Of a stretch of DNA of 24,922 nucleotides, positions 7,715-14,756 are shown in pieces. Below the pieces are notes generated by a model. It searched no databases and was not told where the DNA came from. It saw only the letters and a list, made by a program, of their open reading frames with translations. Each line of letters opens with the position of its first letter. Positions within the stretch are counted from its first letter, which is position 1. The stretch lies in the NCBI GenBank assembly GCA_050309735.1, contig JBNRMS010000077.1, positions 1 to 24,922 on the forward strand, read 5' to 3'. Source of the stretch: UMGS1002 sp050309735 (GTDB lineage: Bacteria; Bacillota; Clostridia; Oscillospirales; CAG-272). The position numbers and the translations under genes are program-made.

Positions 7715-10057
7715 ATGAGTATTTTTCGCCGGCGCCCTCTCGCGCTTATATGCGCGGCCTTTATCTTGGCGGCTCTTATAGGATTTTTTATTGATGCAAA
7801 ACTTAAATACGCGGCGACGGTGATTCTCACCGGAGCGTCGCTCCTCGCCGTCCTTCTCTTCTCGGGCAAAAAAATAGGTATGCGAAGCTTCAGACTGACG
7901 CTCGCCGCGACAATCGCGGCGCTTCTGGCGCTGCTCTCCTCATACCTTTATTTTGATGCCCTATATATGTCGGCGCAGAGCTATATTGACAAGGAGCACA
8001 CTATCGCCGGCGTGGTAACAGAGCGCAGATATTCAAATTCCTTCTCAACCGGATACGGGGTGAGGATTAATCAAATCGACGGCAATCCTGTCGGATACAA
8101 AGCCATCCTTGACTGCGAATTTGTCAGCGACCTTCAGCCGGGATTTGCCTTCACCGCGACAGTCACACCCGAGGCGCTCGGCTACTCCGACTACGACAGG
8201 TCCGATAAACTCTACGCCATATCTGACGGGTATGTGATAAGATGCGTCGCCGCCTCTGAGGACGATTGCCAGATAACCGGCGAGGATAGCTTTATCCTCT
8301 CTGTCTGGCTGCGGGGTCTTAATCGGCGGGTAACCTCGCTTATAACAAGATCTGTCGGCGGCGAGGAGGGCAAGCTTGCCGCCGCCCTCTCGCTCGGCCG
8401 GCAAGACCTCCTCTCAGACGCGACGGCGCGCGACTTCAGACGAACGGGAATCTCGCACATGTTAGCGCTCAGCGGCGTTAATCTGACGGTCTTGATGGGA
8501 GCTGTTGATTTTCTGCTGCGAAAGCTAAGCATCCCGAGGGGGGCGCGCTGCGCCCTGCTCATCTCCTTCACAACTACCTTTCTTGCGCTAACCGGATTTT
8601 CGCCATCCTTAACCCGCGCGGCATTAATGCTCATGCTGGTCTATCTCTCGTATTTTTTCGCCTCCGAGCCAGACCCGCTCACCTCGCTCTTTGTCGCCTG
8701 CTCTCTAATCCTTCTCCTATCACCCTCCTCTGTGGCAGACGCCGGGCTCTGGCTCTCCTTTTTCGCCGCTCTCGGGATAATCATCGGCGTCGCGGCCTCA
8801 AGGGGAATGATCGCCTTCTTCAAACAAATAAAGTCGGGGCGTGAGCGCGGCGTTCTCGGGGCGGCGCGGTCGGCAGTATCAAAGGGCTGTGTCTATGTCA
8901 TATCGGCGGGTGTAACCACCACCTCGGCAAGCCTTGCCGTTGCCCTCTGCTCGTGGCTCTATTTCGGAGAGATGTCGGCGCTCACCCTTCTCACAAATAT
9001 CTGCCTCGGCCCGCTCTCGTCACTAATTCTTGTCTGCGCCCTTTCGCTAATAGCGCTCTCGGGAATCCCTGCAGCTGCCGGAATTTTTGCGGGTCTGACC
9101 CGGCTTGTCGCGGGCATTATGCTCGATCTTGCCGGATATTTCTCGCAATCGGGCACTGCCGTCGTGTCGCTCAGATATGCCTTTGCCGGCGTGATAATCA
9201 TGATGATGACGGCGGCGTATCTTGTATTAGCTGTGGTGCGCCTGAAAAGAAAAGGCTTTATGGCGCTGCCGGCAGGGGCGGCGGCTCTTGCTCTTGCCCT
9301 CTGTCTTGCGATTTTTTCCACCGCCAACTCAGGGGAGCTCAAGGTCACATATATAAATAATAAAAGCGGCGAGCTGCTACTCTTAAGCTCGCCCGGCGGC
9401 GCCCTGCTCTGCGATATCTCTGACGGGAGCAAATCGGGAATCCGCCGCGCAATTGCGGCGGCAGACGATGAGAATGTAACCGAATTTGAAGTCTACCTTC
9501 TGACGCACTACCACCAGAAGCATATATCCTCAACCGACAAGCTGCTCGGAGTTGAGCTGATAAGGCAGCTATGGCTTCCCGAGCCGGCCGACGAGCGTGA
9601 ATTTGGCATTATGCAGAGCATAATAGCCGTTGCCAAAAAGCATAACTGCCCAACCGTTATATACGAGCGGGGCGGCGAGCTGACTATCTTTGGCTCCTCT
9701 CACCTTCTTGTCAGGACCGCATATATAAAACGCTCAACACATCCGGTTATAACCCTCTCGCTCGATTGCGGCGGCGAGCTTTTCACATATGCCGGCGCCT
9801 CATATTCCGAGAGCGCTATCGCCGCCGACGCCGCACACGCGCTGGAAAAGAGCAAAAACATAGTTTTCGGCTCGCACGGGCCGATAAGCAAAACCCCCTT
9901 CTCCTGCAATTTTCTCCCCGCAACACTCCAGAACATAATCTTTGCCGACGACACTATCCTCTCGCACCTCTCCCCCTCTCCAAAAGAGCTAATGGGCCTT
10001 GAGAGCGCCACCCTCATACGAGCGCCCGAGAAGCGAGTGTTCGTGTATTATAAATAA
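7715..10057 (+). CDS. comEC: ComEC/Rec2-family DNA uptake channel
   Basis: The protein has 780 residues, close to B. subtilis ComEC. It would form the inner-membrane channel for single-stranded DNA during transformation. Three N-terminal membrane segments precede an extracytoplasmic DUF4131-like part. The competence domain carries the hallmark TGISHMLALSGVNL (244-257) and many membrane helices. The C-terminal beta-lactamase-like part is degenerate: the usual HxHxDH reads HYHQKH (598-603), so the metal Asp is Lys, and the GQGDA strand that normally opens the domain reads VTYINNKSGEL. The ATG at 7715 follows AAGGGTAGGG. ComEC-family genes are widespread in Clostridia without known competence, so transformation is only possible, not shown. 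Confidence 0.93.
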   Translation: MSIFRRRPLALICAAFILAALIGFFIDAKLKYAATVILTGASLLAVLLFSGKKIGMRSFRLTLAATIAALLALLSSYLYFDALYMSAQSYIDKEHTIAGVVTERRYSNSFSTGYGVRINQIDGNPVGYKAILDCEFVSDLQPGFAFTATVTPEALGYSDYDRSDKLYAISDGYVIRCVAASEDDCQITGEDSFILSVWLRGLNRRVTSLITRSVGGEEGKLAAALSLGRQDLLSDATARDFRRTGISHMLALSGVNLTVLMGAVDFLLRKLSIPRGARCALLISFTTTFLALTGFSPSLTRAALMLMLVYLSYFFASEPDPLTSLFVACSLILLLSPSSVADAGLWLSFFAALGIIIGVAASRGMIAFFKQIKSGRERGVLGAARSAVSKGCVYVISAGVTTTSASLAVALCSWLYFGEMSALTLLTNICLGPLSSLILVCALSLIALSGIPAAAGIFAGLTRLVAGIMLDLAGYFSQSGTAVVSLRYAFAGVIIMMMTAAYLVLAVVRLKRKGFMALPAGAAALALALCLAIFSTANSGELKVTYINNKSGELLLLSSPGGALLCDISDGSKSGIRRAIAAADDENVTEFEVYLLTHYHQKHISSTDKLLGVELIRQLWLPEPADEREFGIMQSIIAVAKKHNCPTVIYERGGELTIFGSSHLLVRTAYIKRSTHPVITLSLDCGGELFTYAGASYSESAIAADAAHALEKSKNIVFGSHGPISKTPFSCNFLPATLQNIIFADDTILSHLSPSPKELMGLESATLIRAPEKRVFVYYK

Positions 10058-10109
10058 TTTTTGTAATCTGTTACGCAGCAGCTCTTTTTTCCGAAATATT
10101 TAAGGACAT

Positions 10110-10129
10110 CCCCGAGTCTTCTGACGGGG
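10110..10129 (+). terminator. Small hairpin after comEC
   Basis: CCCCG (10110-10114) pairs with CGGGG (10125-10129), about 50 nt after comEC. No T-tract follows, so it may only assist the larger hairpin at 10180-10209. Confidence 0.35.
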
Positions 10130-10179
10130 CGGTGTTATCTCCGCACAAACCATAAAGCGGGCGGCGGGCATAACTCACC

Positions 10180-10209
10180 AAAAGGGCGGCATGAGAGAAC
10201 CGCCCTTTT
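10180..10209. terminator. Bidirectional terminator between comEC and dpaB
   Basis: AAAAGGGCGG (10180-10189) pairs perfectly with CCGCCCTTTT (10200-10209) around a 10-nt loop. The T/A ends let it work in both directions. It lies 13 bp from the dpaB stop. Confidence 0.8.
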
Positions 10210-10222
10210 GCCGTCCGGTGCT

Positions 10223-10783
10223 TTATATAAACACCTTTTGGTACTGAACTCCCGCCATGGCACTCTCAAGTGTTGGGAGCAGGAGCGAGTAGTCAGCGAC
10301 AAGCGAATTGGGCTTTTTTTGCGGATCGTCCTGCGCGAGAGGAACGAAGAAGACATGTTTGCGCGATAGCAGTGTGGCAATGTTTTTAAGATTTGCCGAG
10401 AGAGCGTCGTTTGAGGCAAGCGCAATCACAAGAGTTTTATTGCCGCGCAGATGTGCCTTTGCCGCCATTGTGACGGCAGTGTCGGTTATACCGGCGGCAA
10501 GCTTTGCAAGAGTGTTGCCTGTGCAGGGGCAGATAACCATCGCATCAAGCGAAACCACGGGGCCGAGAGGTTCGGCTCCTACAATGGTATGTATGATATC
10601 TCGCCCGCATATTTCGGTGACAGTTTTGCGCAGCTCGCGGCAGTCTCCGAATCGGGTGTCGGTGTTGTACAGCGTACCGCTCATAATCGGGATGATCTCC
10701 TCGCCCCGGGCGCGGAGTTTTCTCATCTGGTCAAGCGAAGCGTCGACAGTGCAGAACGAGCCGCACATTGCATATCCTATCAT
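10223..10783 (-). CDS. dpaB: Dipicolinate synthase subunit B
   Basis: The protein has 186 residues and is the flavoprotein-like subunit that, with DpaA, oxidises the lysine-pathway intermediate to dipicolinic acid in the mother cell of sporulating bacteria. It begins MIGYAMCGSFCTVDASLDQM and contains DAMVICPCTGNTLAKLAAGITD, characteristic of the SpoVFB/flavoprotein (UbiX-like) fold. It closes with VFFVPLAQDDPQKKPNSLV. The ATG (10783-10781) overlaps the dpaA stop as ATGA, and GGAGGG lies 10 nt upstream inside dpaA. A longer in-frame reading from 10900 has no such signal and would run far into dpaA. Translation is probably coupled to dpaA. Confidence 0.95.
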   Translation of the reverse strand: MIGYAMCGSFCTVDASLDQMRKLRARGEEIIPIMSGTLYNTDTRFGDCRELRKTVTEICGRDIIHTIVGAEPLGPVVSLDAMVICPCTGNTLAKLAAGITDTAVTMAAKAHLRGNKTLVIALASNDALSANLKNIATLLSRKHVFFVPLAQDDPQKKPNSLVADYSLLLPTLESAMAGVQYQKVFI

Positions 10784-11703
10784 TGAATCACACCCTCCTC
10801 TGCTAAAATGTCGATAATCGAATCGCAGATTATCTCGCCCGCAGTAAAGGGAGAGCATTTGCCGGGCAGCGAGAGCGCCCAGATCACCTTGATACCGCAT
10901 TCGCCGGCGGCTCGCGAATCAACTCCGCCGGGGGCAGATGCGATGTCTATTATCAGCGTCTTCTCGCAGAGCCGCGAGAGAATGTTTCCGTCAAAAAGCC
11001 AGTAGGGAACAGTGTTGAATATCACGTCATAACCCGAGCTGAGCGCGGAGAGGCTGCTCTTGCCGTTGCGCACTTCGATTTTCAGAGTGTCAAAGGTCTT
11101 AGTATGCGCCCAGGCGAGGTCGGTCGATTTCCGCGCAGCGATAGTCACTCTTGCACCGAGCGCGAGCAGCTTGTCGGCAAGCGTCCGCCCCACGCGCCCG
11201 TAGCCTATCACAGCCGCCCGCAATCCTTGAATTGTTACCGGAAGTTCGTTCATCGCGATGGCGATTGCACCCTCGGCAGTCGGCACCGCATTTTTTATTT
11301 GAAGCTCCTCGGACTCAAAATAATCTATTACCCGTATGCTGCGCGTTTCGGCAGAGCTTTTGAAGGCCGGAGTAAAGCGGCCGCCGATTATCAGCATCTC
11401 GGGCTTTATCTCCTCGAGCAGCCTCATCATTTTGAGCTGCGATTGAGCTTCGGCGTCAAGCGGGCAGTTTACCCGCACTCCGTCTGCCGAGGCCGGAAGG
11501 GGGAGAATTACCGCGCGGCTGCCCTTGACGGCATCAAGCCAATCGGCGCAGCGCACCGCATCTCCTATATCCTGTTCGTGTGCCTGCTCTCCGCTCCCAA
11601 GGCCCCACACCGCCGTTTCAAACCCCAGGCTCGAGAGCCGTCGGGCAACCGACAATTGTCTGAGATCGCCTCCGAGTAAGGCAAGTTTTATATTATCGTA
11701 CAT
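10780..11703 (-). CDS. dpaA: Dipicolinate synthase subunit A
   Basis: The protein has 307 residues and is the dehydrogenase-like subunit of dipicolinate synthase. The N-terminal half shows LLGGDLRQLSVARRL, the usual DpaA opening. The C-terminal half holds a Rossmann fold with GYGRVGRTLADKLLALGARV, where GYGRVG is at 167-172, and then DVIFNTVPYWLFD and IIDIASAPGGVD. Dipicolinate fills the spore core as its calcium salt and gives heat resistance. The ATG at 11703 follows AAAGGAATAAG. It is the first gene of a two-gene operon and is divergent from lysA, which uses a later product of the same pathway. A sequence resembling a sigma-K -10 lies about 110 bp upstream. Confidence 0.96.
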   Translation of the reverse strand: MYDNIKLALLGGDLRQLSVARRLSSLGFETAVWGLGSGEQAHEQDIGDAVRCADWLDAVKGSRAVILPLPASADGVRVNCPLDAEAQSQLKMMRLLEEIKPEMLIIGGRFTPAFKSSAETRSIRVIDYFESEELQIKNAVPTAEGAIAIAMNELPVTIQGLRAAVIGYGRVGRTLADKLLALGARVTIAARKSTDLAWAHTKTFDTLKIEVRNGKSSLSALSSGYDVIFNTVPYWLFDGNILSRLCEKTLIIDIASAPGGVDSRAAGECGIKVIWALSLPGKCSPFTAGEIICDSIIDILAEEGVIQ

Positions 11704-11808
11704 AATTATCTTATTCCTTTACATATCAATAAGAAGCGGCTCAAAACAAGCCCTGCTCGGCCTCTTTGGAACCCTCGCAAAGAGCGCACGAGCTATACTT
11801 CCACACTA

Positions 11809-11817
11809 TATTTTATG
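11809..11817 (-). promoter_or_regulatory. Possible sigma-K -10 for dpaAB
   Basis: On the minus strand CATAAAATA fits the sigma-K -10 pattern CATAnnnTA, and an AC dinucleotide lies 17 bp upstream. The spoVF/dpa genes are sigma-K dependent in Bacillus. The motif is short and could occur by chance. Confidence 0.25.
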
Positions 11818-11861
11818 GCGTCGGAAGATAGTCTGTCACTGATTATCGACCTTTTTCTCTA

Positions 11862-11890
11862 TTGACACTCGGCCTTTAATGTGTTAATAT
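11862..11890 (+). promoter_or_regulatory. Probable sigma-A promoter for lysA
   Basis: TTGACA (11862-11867) and TAATAT (11885-11890) are separated by 17 bp. The -10 abuts repeat copy R2, so the lysA transcript would carry a leader of about 300 nt containing two repeat units. Confidence 0.55.
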
Positions 11891-11891
11891 A

Positions 11892-11983
11892 CCATAGTCG
11901 CAAGTGAATTTCTCCCGCGCTCAACCCCGCCGTTGCGACATCGCAGGTTTCAGAGAAACCTGCCGGAGTGTATATTATTCCAT
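11892..11983 (+). repeat. Dispersed intergenic repeat, copy R2 (tandem, first unit)
   Basis: This unit is in the opposite orientation to R1 and begins and ends with CCAT. GTCGCAA (11897-11903) pairs with TTGCGAC (11933-11939). GCAGGTTTC (11943-11951) pairs perfectly with GAAACCTGC (11955-11963). A 48-bp stretch (11899-11946) is identical to 11987-12034 in the next unit. The -10-like end is ATTATTCCAT, so TATAAT has become AATAAT. Confidence 0.88.
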
Positions 11984-12071
11984 TGGCGCAAGTGAATTTC
12001 TCCCGCGCTCAACCCCGCCGTTGCGACATCGCAGCTTCCTCTACAAGCTGCCAATGTACACATTATTCCAT
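11980..12071 (+). repeat. Dispersed intergenic repeat, copy R3 (tandem, second unit)
   Basis: The second unit follows at a period of exactly 88 bp and shares the CCAT junction. Its second hairpin reads GCAGCTT (12031-12037) with AAGCTGC (12045-12051); compared with R2 both arms changed together (GG/CC to GC/GC), a compensatory pair. TTGCGAC is at 12021-12027. Its minus-strand end, GGAATAATGTGTACATTGG, points at dpaA. Confidence 0.88.
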
Positions 12072-12097
12072 ATAATAATATATGGGAACTTAATCTG

Positions 12098-12199
12098 ATG
12101 AAAAAGATTGGCCGAGATGACGAGTTTTTTTGCTTTTCCGCAAAAGAGAGGCGCCCGGGAAACAGGCGCCCAACCCAAAGAAAGGAATGCTTAAATTAA
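12098..12199 (+). CDS. Possible 33-codon upstream ORF overlapping the lysA start
   Basis: The reading frame starts ATG AAA AAG ATT and ends in TAA whose last base is the first base of the lysA ATG (TAATG). The peptide starts MKKIGRDDEFFCFSAKERR and is hydrophilic and basic. The overlap would allow coupled translation. Its own ribosome binding site is poor (GGGA about 10 nt upstream). A GGCGCC...GGCGCC hairpin lies inside it, just before the lysA ribosome binding site. It may be chance. Confidence 0.3.
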   Translation: MKKIGRDDEFFCFSAKERRPGNRRPTQRKECLN

Positions 12200-13527
12200 T
12201 GAAAATTCAGGTTTTATGCAGCGATATACCCGACGTAACCCCAGACCTCTCGGTCGGCGAAAACGGCCATTTGTATTTTGCCGGGCTTGACACAGTCGCG
12301 CTTGCCGAAAAATATTTAACTCCGCTTTTCTTAATGAACGAGCGGCGGATTCGCGAGAATTGTCGCTTTATCAGGGGAATATCCGAGGAGGCATTCGGGT
12401 CTTCCAGCCGCACTGCCTATGCGAGCAAGGCCTTCTCCTGCCGGCAGATATACCGGATTATGCGGGAGGAGGGGATGTGTGCCGACGTTGCCTCGGGCGG
12501 CGAACTTTACACCGCGCTTGAGTCTGGATTTCCTCCGTCTGACATAATTTTTCACGGCAACAACAAGCCGCTCCCCGAAATAAAATATGCAATAGACAGC
12601 AAAATCGGCCTCTTTGTCGCCGATAATATCACCGAGCTTGACAATATAAGCCGCATTGCCGCCGAGGCGGGAATGCGGCAGAATGTGCTTCTGCGTGTGA
12701 CCCCCGGAATCGACCCGCACACGCACGAGAAAATCAGCACCGGAAAGATAGACTCAAAATTCGGGATTCCAATAGAAAACGGGCAGGCCGCCCTCGCGGT
12801 TGAACACGCGCAGAAGCTTGACGGTATTAATCTGCTCGGCTTTCATTATCACATCGGCTCGCAAATAACACAGCCCGAGCCCTTTGTCGCGGCTCTTGGC
12901 AGCGTGCTTGATTTTGTGAGAAAAATAAATTCGCGCCTCGGATTTGTCACGGAGCTGCTTAACATAGGAGGCGGCTTTGGTATACGCTACACCGATGACG
13001 CACCGCACACCGACTACGGCCGAATTTTTTCCTCCTTCCGCGAGCTGCTCTACAGCTATTGCGGACAGCATGGACTGAGGATCCCGGTTATTATAACCGA
13101 GCCGGGCAGGAGCATTGTGGCAGACGCGGGGATAACTCTATACACCGTCGGCGCCGTCAAAACGATTCCGGGATACAAAAGCTATGTCTCGGTTGACGGC
13201 GGGATGACCGACAATCCGCGTTATGCCCTGTATCAGGCGCAGTACTCGGCTCTTATCGCGAATAAGGCCGACCGTCCCCACACCTTCCGCTGCACTGTTG
13301 CCGGGCGCTGCTGCGAGAGCGGCGATATTATCACTCCCGACATAAAGCTGCAAGACACCACCCCGGGTGATATCCTCGCCGTCCTCAACACCGGGGCTTA
13401 TAACTACTCTATGTCCTCAAACTATAACCGTGTTCCCCGCCCCCCCGTCGTCATGATTCGCGACGCGAAAGACTATGTGGCAATCAGGCGCGAGAGCTAT
13501 GCCGATTTGATAAAACTCGACAATTAA
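12199..13527 (+). CDS. lysA: Diaminopimelate decarboxylase
   Basis: The enzyme decarboxylates meso-diaminopimelate to L-lysine with pyridoxal phosphate. The protein has 442 residues from the chosen start, a normal length. The PLP lysine is K77 in YASKAF. Further family motifs are ADVASGGELYTAL, FHYHIGSQI (215-223), ITEPGRSIVADAG, CESGD with Cys372 from the partner subunit's active site, and NTGAYNYSMSSNYN near the end. I chose the ATG at 12199, 12 nt after AAAGAAAGGA; the ATG at 12187 touches that site and a TTG at 12130 has no support. The gene is divergent from dpaAB, so the two branches of the pathway leave from one intergenic region. No lysine riboswitch or T-box is recognisable in the leader. 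Confidence 0.96.
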   Translation: MKIQVLCSDIPDVTPDLSVGENGHLYFAGLDTVALAEKYLTPLFLMNERRIRENCRFIRGISEEAFGSSSRTAYASKAFSCRQIYRIMREEGMCADVASGGELYTALESGFPPSDIIFHGNNKPLPEIKYAIDSKIGLFVADNITELDNISRIAAEAGMRQNVLLRVTPGIDPHTHEKISTGKIDSKFGIPIENGQAALAVEHAQKLDGINLLGFHYHIGSQITQPEPFVAALGSVLDFVRKINSRLGFVTELLNIGGGFGIRYTDDAPHTDYGRIFSSFRELLYSYCGQHGLRIPVIITEPGRSIVADAGITLYTVGAVKTIPGYKSYVSVDGGMTDNPRYALYQAQYSALIANKADRPHTFRCTVAGRCCESGDIITPDIKLQDTTPGDILAVLNTGAYNYSMSSNYNRVPRPPVVMIRDAKDYVAIRRESYADLIKLDN

Positions 13528-13552
13528 AAGGTAACCGAGCACGACGTTGAGC

Positions 13553-13670
13553 GAAACTTCTTAAAAGAAGTTTCCCCGAGCCGCCAAGACACTTCGGAGC
13601 ATTTGCCCCGGCTAAAAATCGGAGCATGACGGGGCGGCCGCCGGCAAAAGGCTCATATCATTCGGCGGTC
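13553..13670. other. Cluster of three hairpins in the lysA/VTT convergent gap
   Basis: The gap 13528-13744 has no gene. GAAACTTCTT (13553-13562) pairs with AAGAAGTTTC (13565-13574). GCCCCG (13605-13610) pairs with CGGGGC (13630-13635). GGCCGCCG (13636-13643) pairs with CGGCGGTC (13663-13670). CGGAGCAT is repeated directly at 13595 and 13620. It may be stacked terminators or a small RNA. Confidence 0.5.
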
Positions 13671-13698
13671 GCGCGAGAGCAAAAAAACAGGTGAAATC

Positions 13699-13754
13699 AA
13701 AAGAATAAAATCCGGCCTGCCGATATTTCGCGACAAGCCGGGCTTTATTCTTTT
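13699..13754. terminator. Bidirectional terminator between lysA and the VTT gene
   Basis: AAAAGAATAAA (13699-13709) faces TTTATTCTTTT (13744-13754), with inner CCGGC/GCCGG arms. The right arm overlaps the stop codon and last codons of the VTT gene. The A and T tails allow termination both ways. Confidence 0.85.
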
Positions 13755-14455
13755 TTGCGTTTTTTTATATGTTTTCGGACTAAAAATCCGATAAAATACA
13801 AAAGGGCGAGCAGTGAGGCAACCGAGAGCAGTTTGAGAAGATTGCTGCTGATAATATTCTGCGCTACCATAACTGTCAGAAGAACGGCGGGCAGCCGCGC
13901 TATCCCGACTATAAGAAGAAAATAGAGCATCCGGATTTTAGTCGTTCCGAAGCAATAGGTGAGCATATCCTTTGGTGTGCCGGGAATCAGGTAGAGAAGC
14001 GAGGTAAGAATATAGAGGTTTCTGCCTTTGATTTCAGACAAAATTTTTTCGTATTTTTCCTCGGGGTAAAAGAGTCCTATTATCATCTTACCAAAGCGGC
14101 GCGCCAGCACGAAGGCAGCAACCGACCCAAGCTCAACCCCCGCCATAAAGAGCGCCACCCCTTCAAGTGTTCCGAAGGCATAGCCTCCGGCAATCATAAT
14201 CGGCCCGTCGTGAATAACGGCAAGCGCCACCTGAAGGCCTACAAGCAAAACATAGAAAAGCCTCCCGGCAAAGCCAAACGACGAAATCCACTCGCGGAAT
14301 TTAGTCGGGTCGGACAGGTGCTCCGAAATCTCGCGCCGATATATGAGGGCAAAGGCAGCCAAAAGAGCAAAATACCCCACCACCGATGCGGTAACGGTAA
14401 TTATTCGTTTTTTTCTAAGCCTTGCCTTTTTTTCTTCTGCGGGATAAGCTGACAT
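13745..14455 (-). CDS. TVP38/TMEM64-family membrane protein (VTT domain)
   Basis: The protein has 236 residues with about six membrane segments: ASVVGYFALLAAFALIY, LFYVLLVGLQVALAVI, a GGYAFGTLEGVALFMAGVEL segment, LTSLLYLIPG, FLLIVGIARLPAVLLTVMVA and LLSVASLLALLYFIGFLV. IPGTPKDMLTYCFG is the conserved VTT (DedA/TVP38) re-entrant motif. Members are linked to lipid scrambling and membrane homeostasis; the exact job here is unknown. Both tails are strongly basic (RLRKKR, KHIKKRKKE). I chose the ATG at 14455 because GGAG lies 6 nt upstream; an in-frame start 13 codons earlier lacks a site. It is preceded by a candidate structured RNA. Confidence 0.88.
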   Translation of the reverse strand: MSAYPAEEKKARLRKKRIITVTASVVGYFALLAAFALIYRREISEHLSDPTKFREWISSFGFAGRLFYVLLVGLQVALAVIHDGPIMIAGGYAFGTLEGVALFMAGVELGSVAAFVLARRFGKMIIGLFYPEEKYEKILSEIKGRNLYILTSLLYLIPGTPKDMLTYCFGTTKIRMLYFLLIVGIARLPAVLLTVMVAQNIISSNLLKLLSVASLLALLYFIGFLVRKHIKKRKKE

Positions 14456-14535
14456 ATTGCACTCCGTGTTTTTATTCAAGGGTCTGTTAAACAAACCGTT
14501 TTATTAATTATCTGTAATTTTTTGATCTCTGGGAT

Positions 14536-14671
14536 AAAAAAGTACGCCTCGGCGCGCTCTTTATTAAGACGTAAAAACAGTCCTAAAAGTTCCCCTCTCG
14601 GATCTTGAAGGAAATACAACACCCCGCTTGGGCCTTTCTTTCCTCTCTCGGGGTGCGGCCGGGCGTACTTT
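14536..14671 (-). ncRNA. Candidate structured RNA upstream of the VTT gene
   Basis: AAAGTACGCC (14539-14548) pairs perfectly with GGCGTACTTT (14662-14671), extended by CGGC/GCCG after one bulged base. The enclosed 104 nt holds an inner stem, CACCCCG (14620-14626) with CGGGGTG (14649-14655). Read on the minus strand the outer stem ends in six T, like an intrinsic terminator, 81 nt before the VTT start. I could not match it to a known riboswitch, 6S, SRP or tmRNA pattern. It could be a standalone RNA, an attenuating leader or an elaborate terminator. Confidence 0.4.
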
Positions 14672-14697
14672 GCTCATTATTTTTTTGAAAGTGTTTC

Positions 14698-14727
14698 GGG
14701 GGAAACTTCATTTATGAAGTTTCCCCC
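14698..14727 (-). terminator. Perfect 14-bp hairpin after the glycosidase gene
   Basis: GGGGGAAACTTCAT (14698-14711) pairs perfectly with ATGAAGTTTCCCCC (14714-14727). It lies 29 bp after the glycosidase stop. There is no U-tract on the minus strand. It shares a 14-mer with the hairpin at 3820-3833. Confidence 0.65.
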
Positions 14728-14756
14728 TGTGAAGTCTCACCCGTTACTCCCTGCGA

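Noticed and set aside
10784..10900. Upstream extension of dpaB
   Set aside because: The ATGA overlap with dpaA and GGAGGG 10 nt before 10783 mark the real start; the added residues do not belong to the family.
11892..12071. Tandem 88-bp repeat as a CRISPR array
   Set aside because: There are only two units, the identical part is 48 bp, no unique spacers separate them, and no cas genes are present.
12073..12198. Lysine riboswitch or T-box in the lysA leader
   Set aside because: I found neither the T-box specificity/antiterminator signature nor lysine riboswitch core motifs; only a GGCGCC hairpin is clear.
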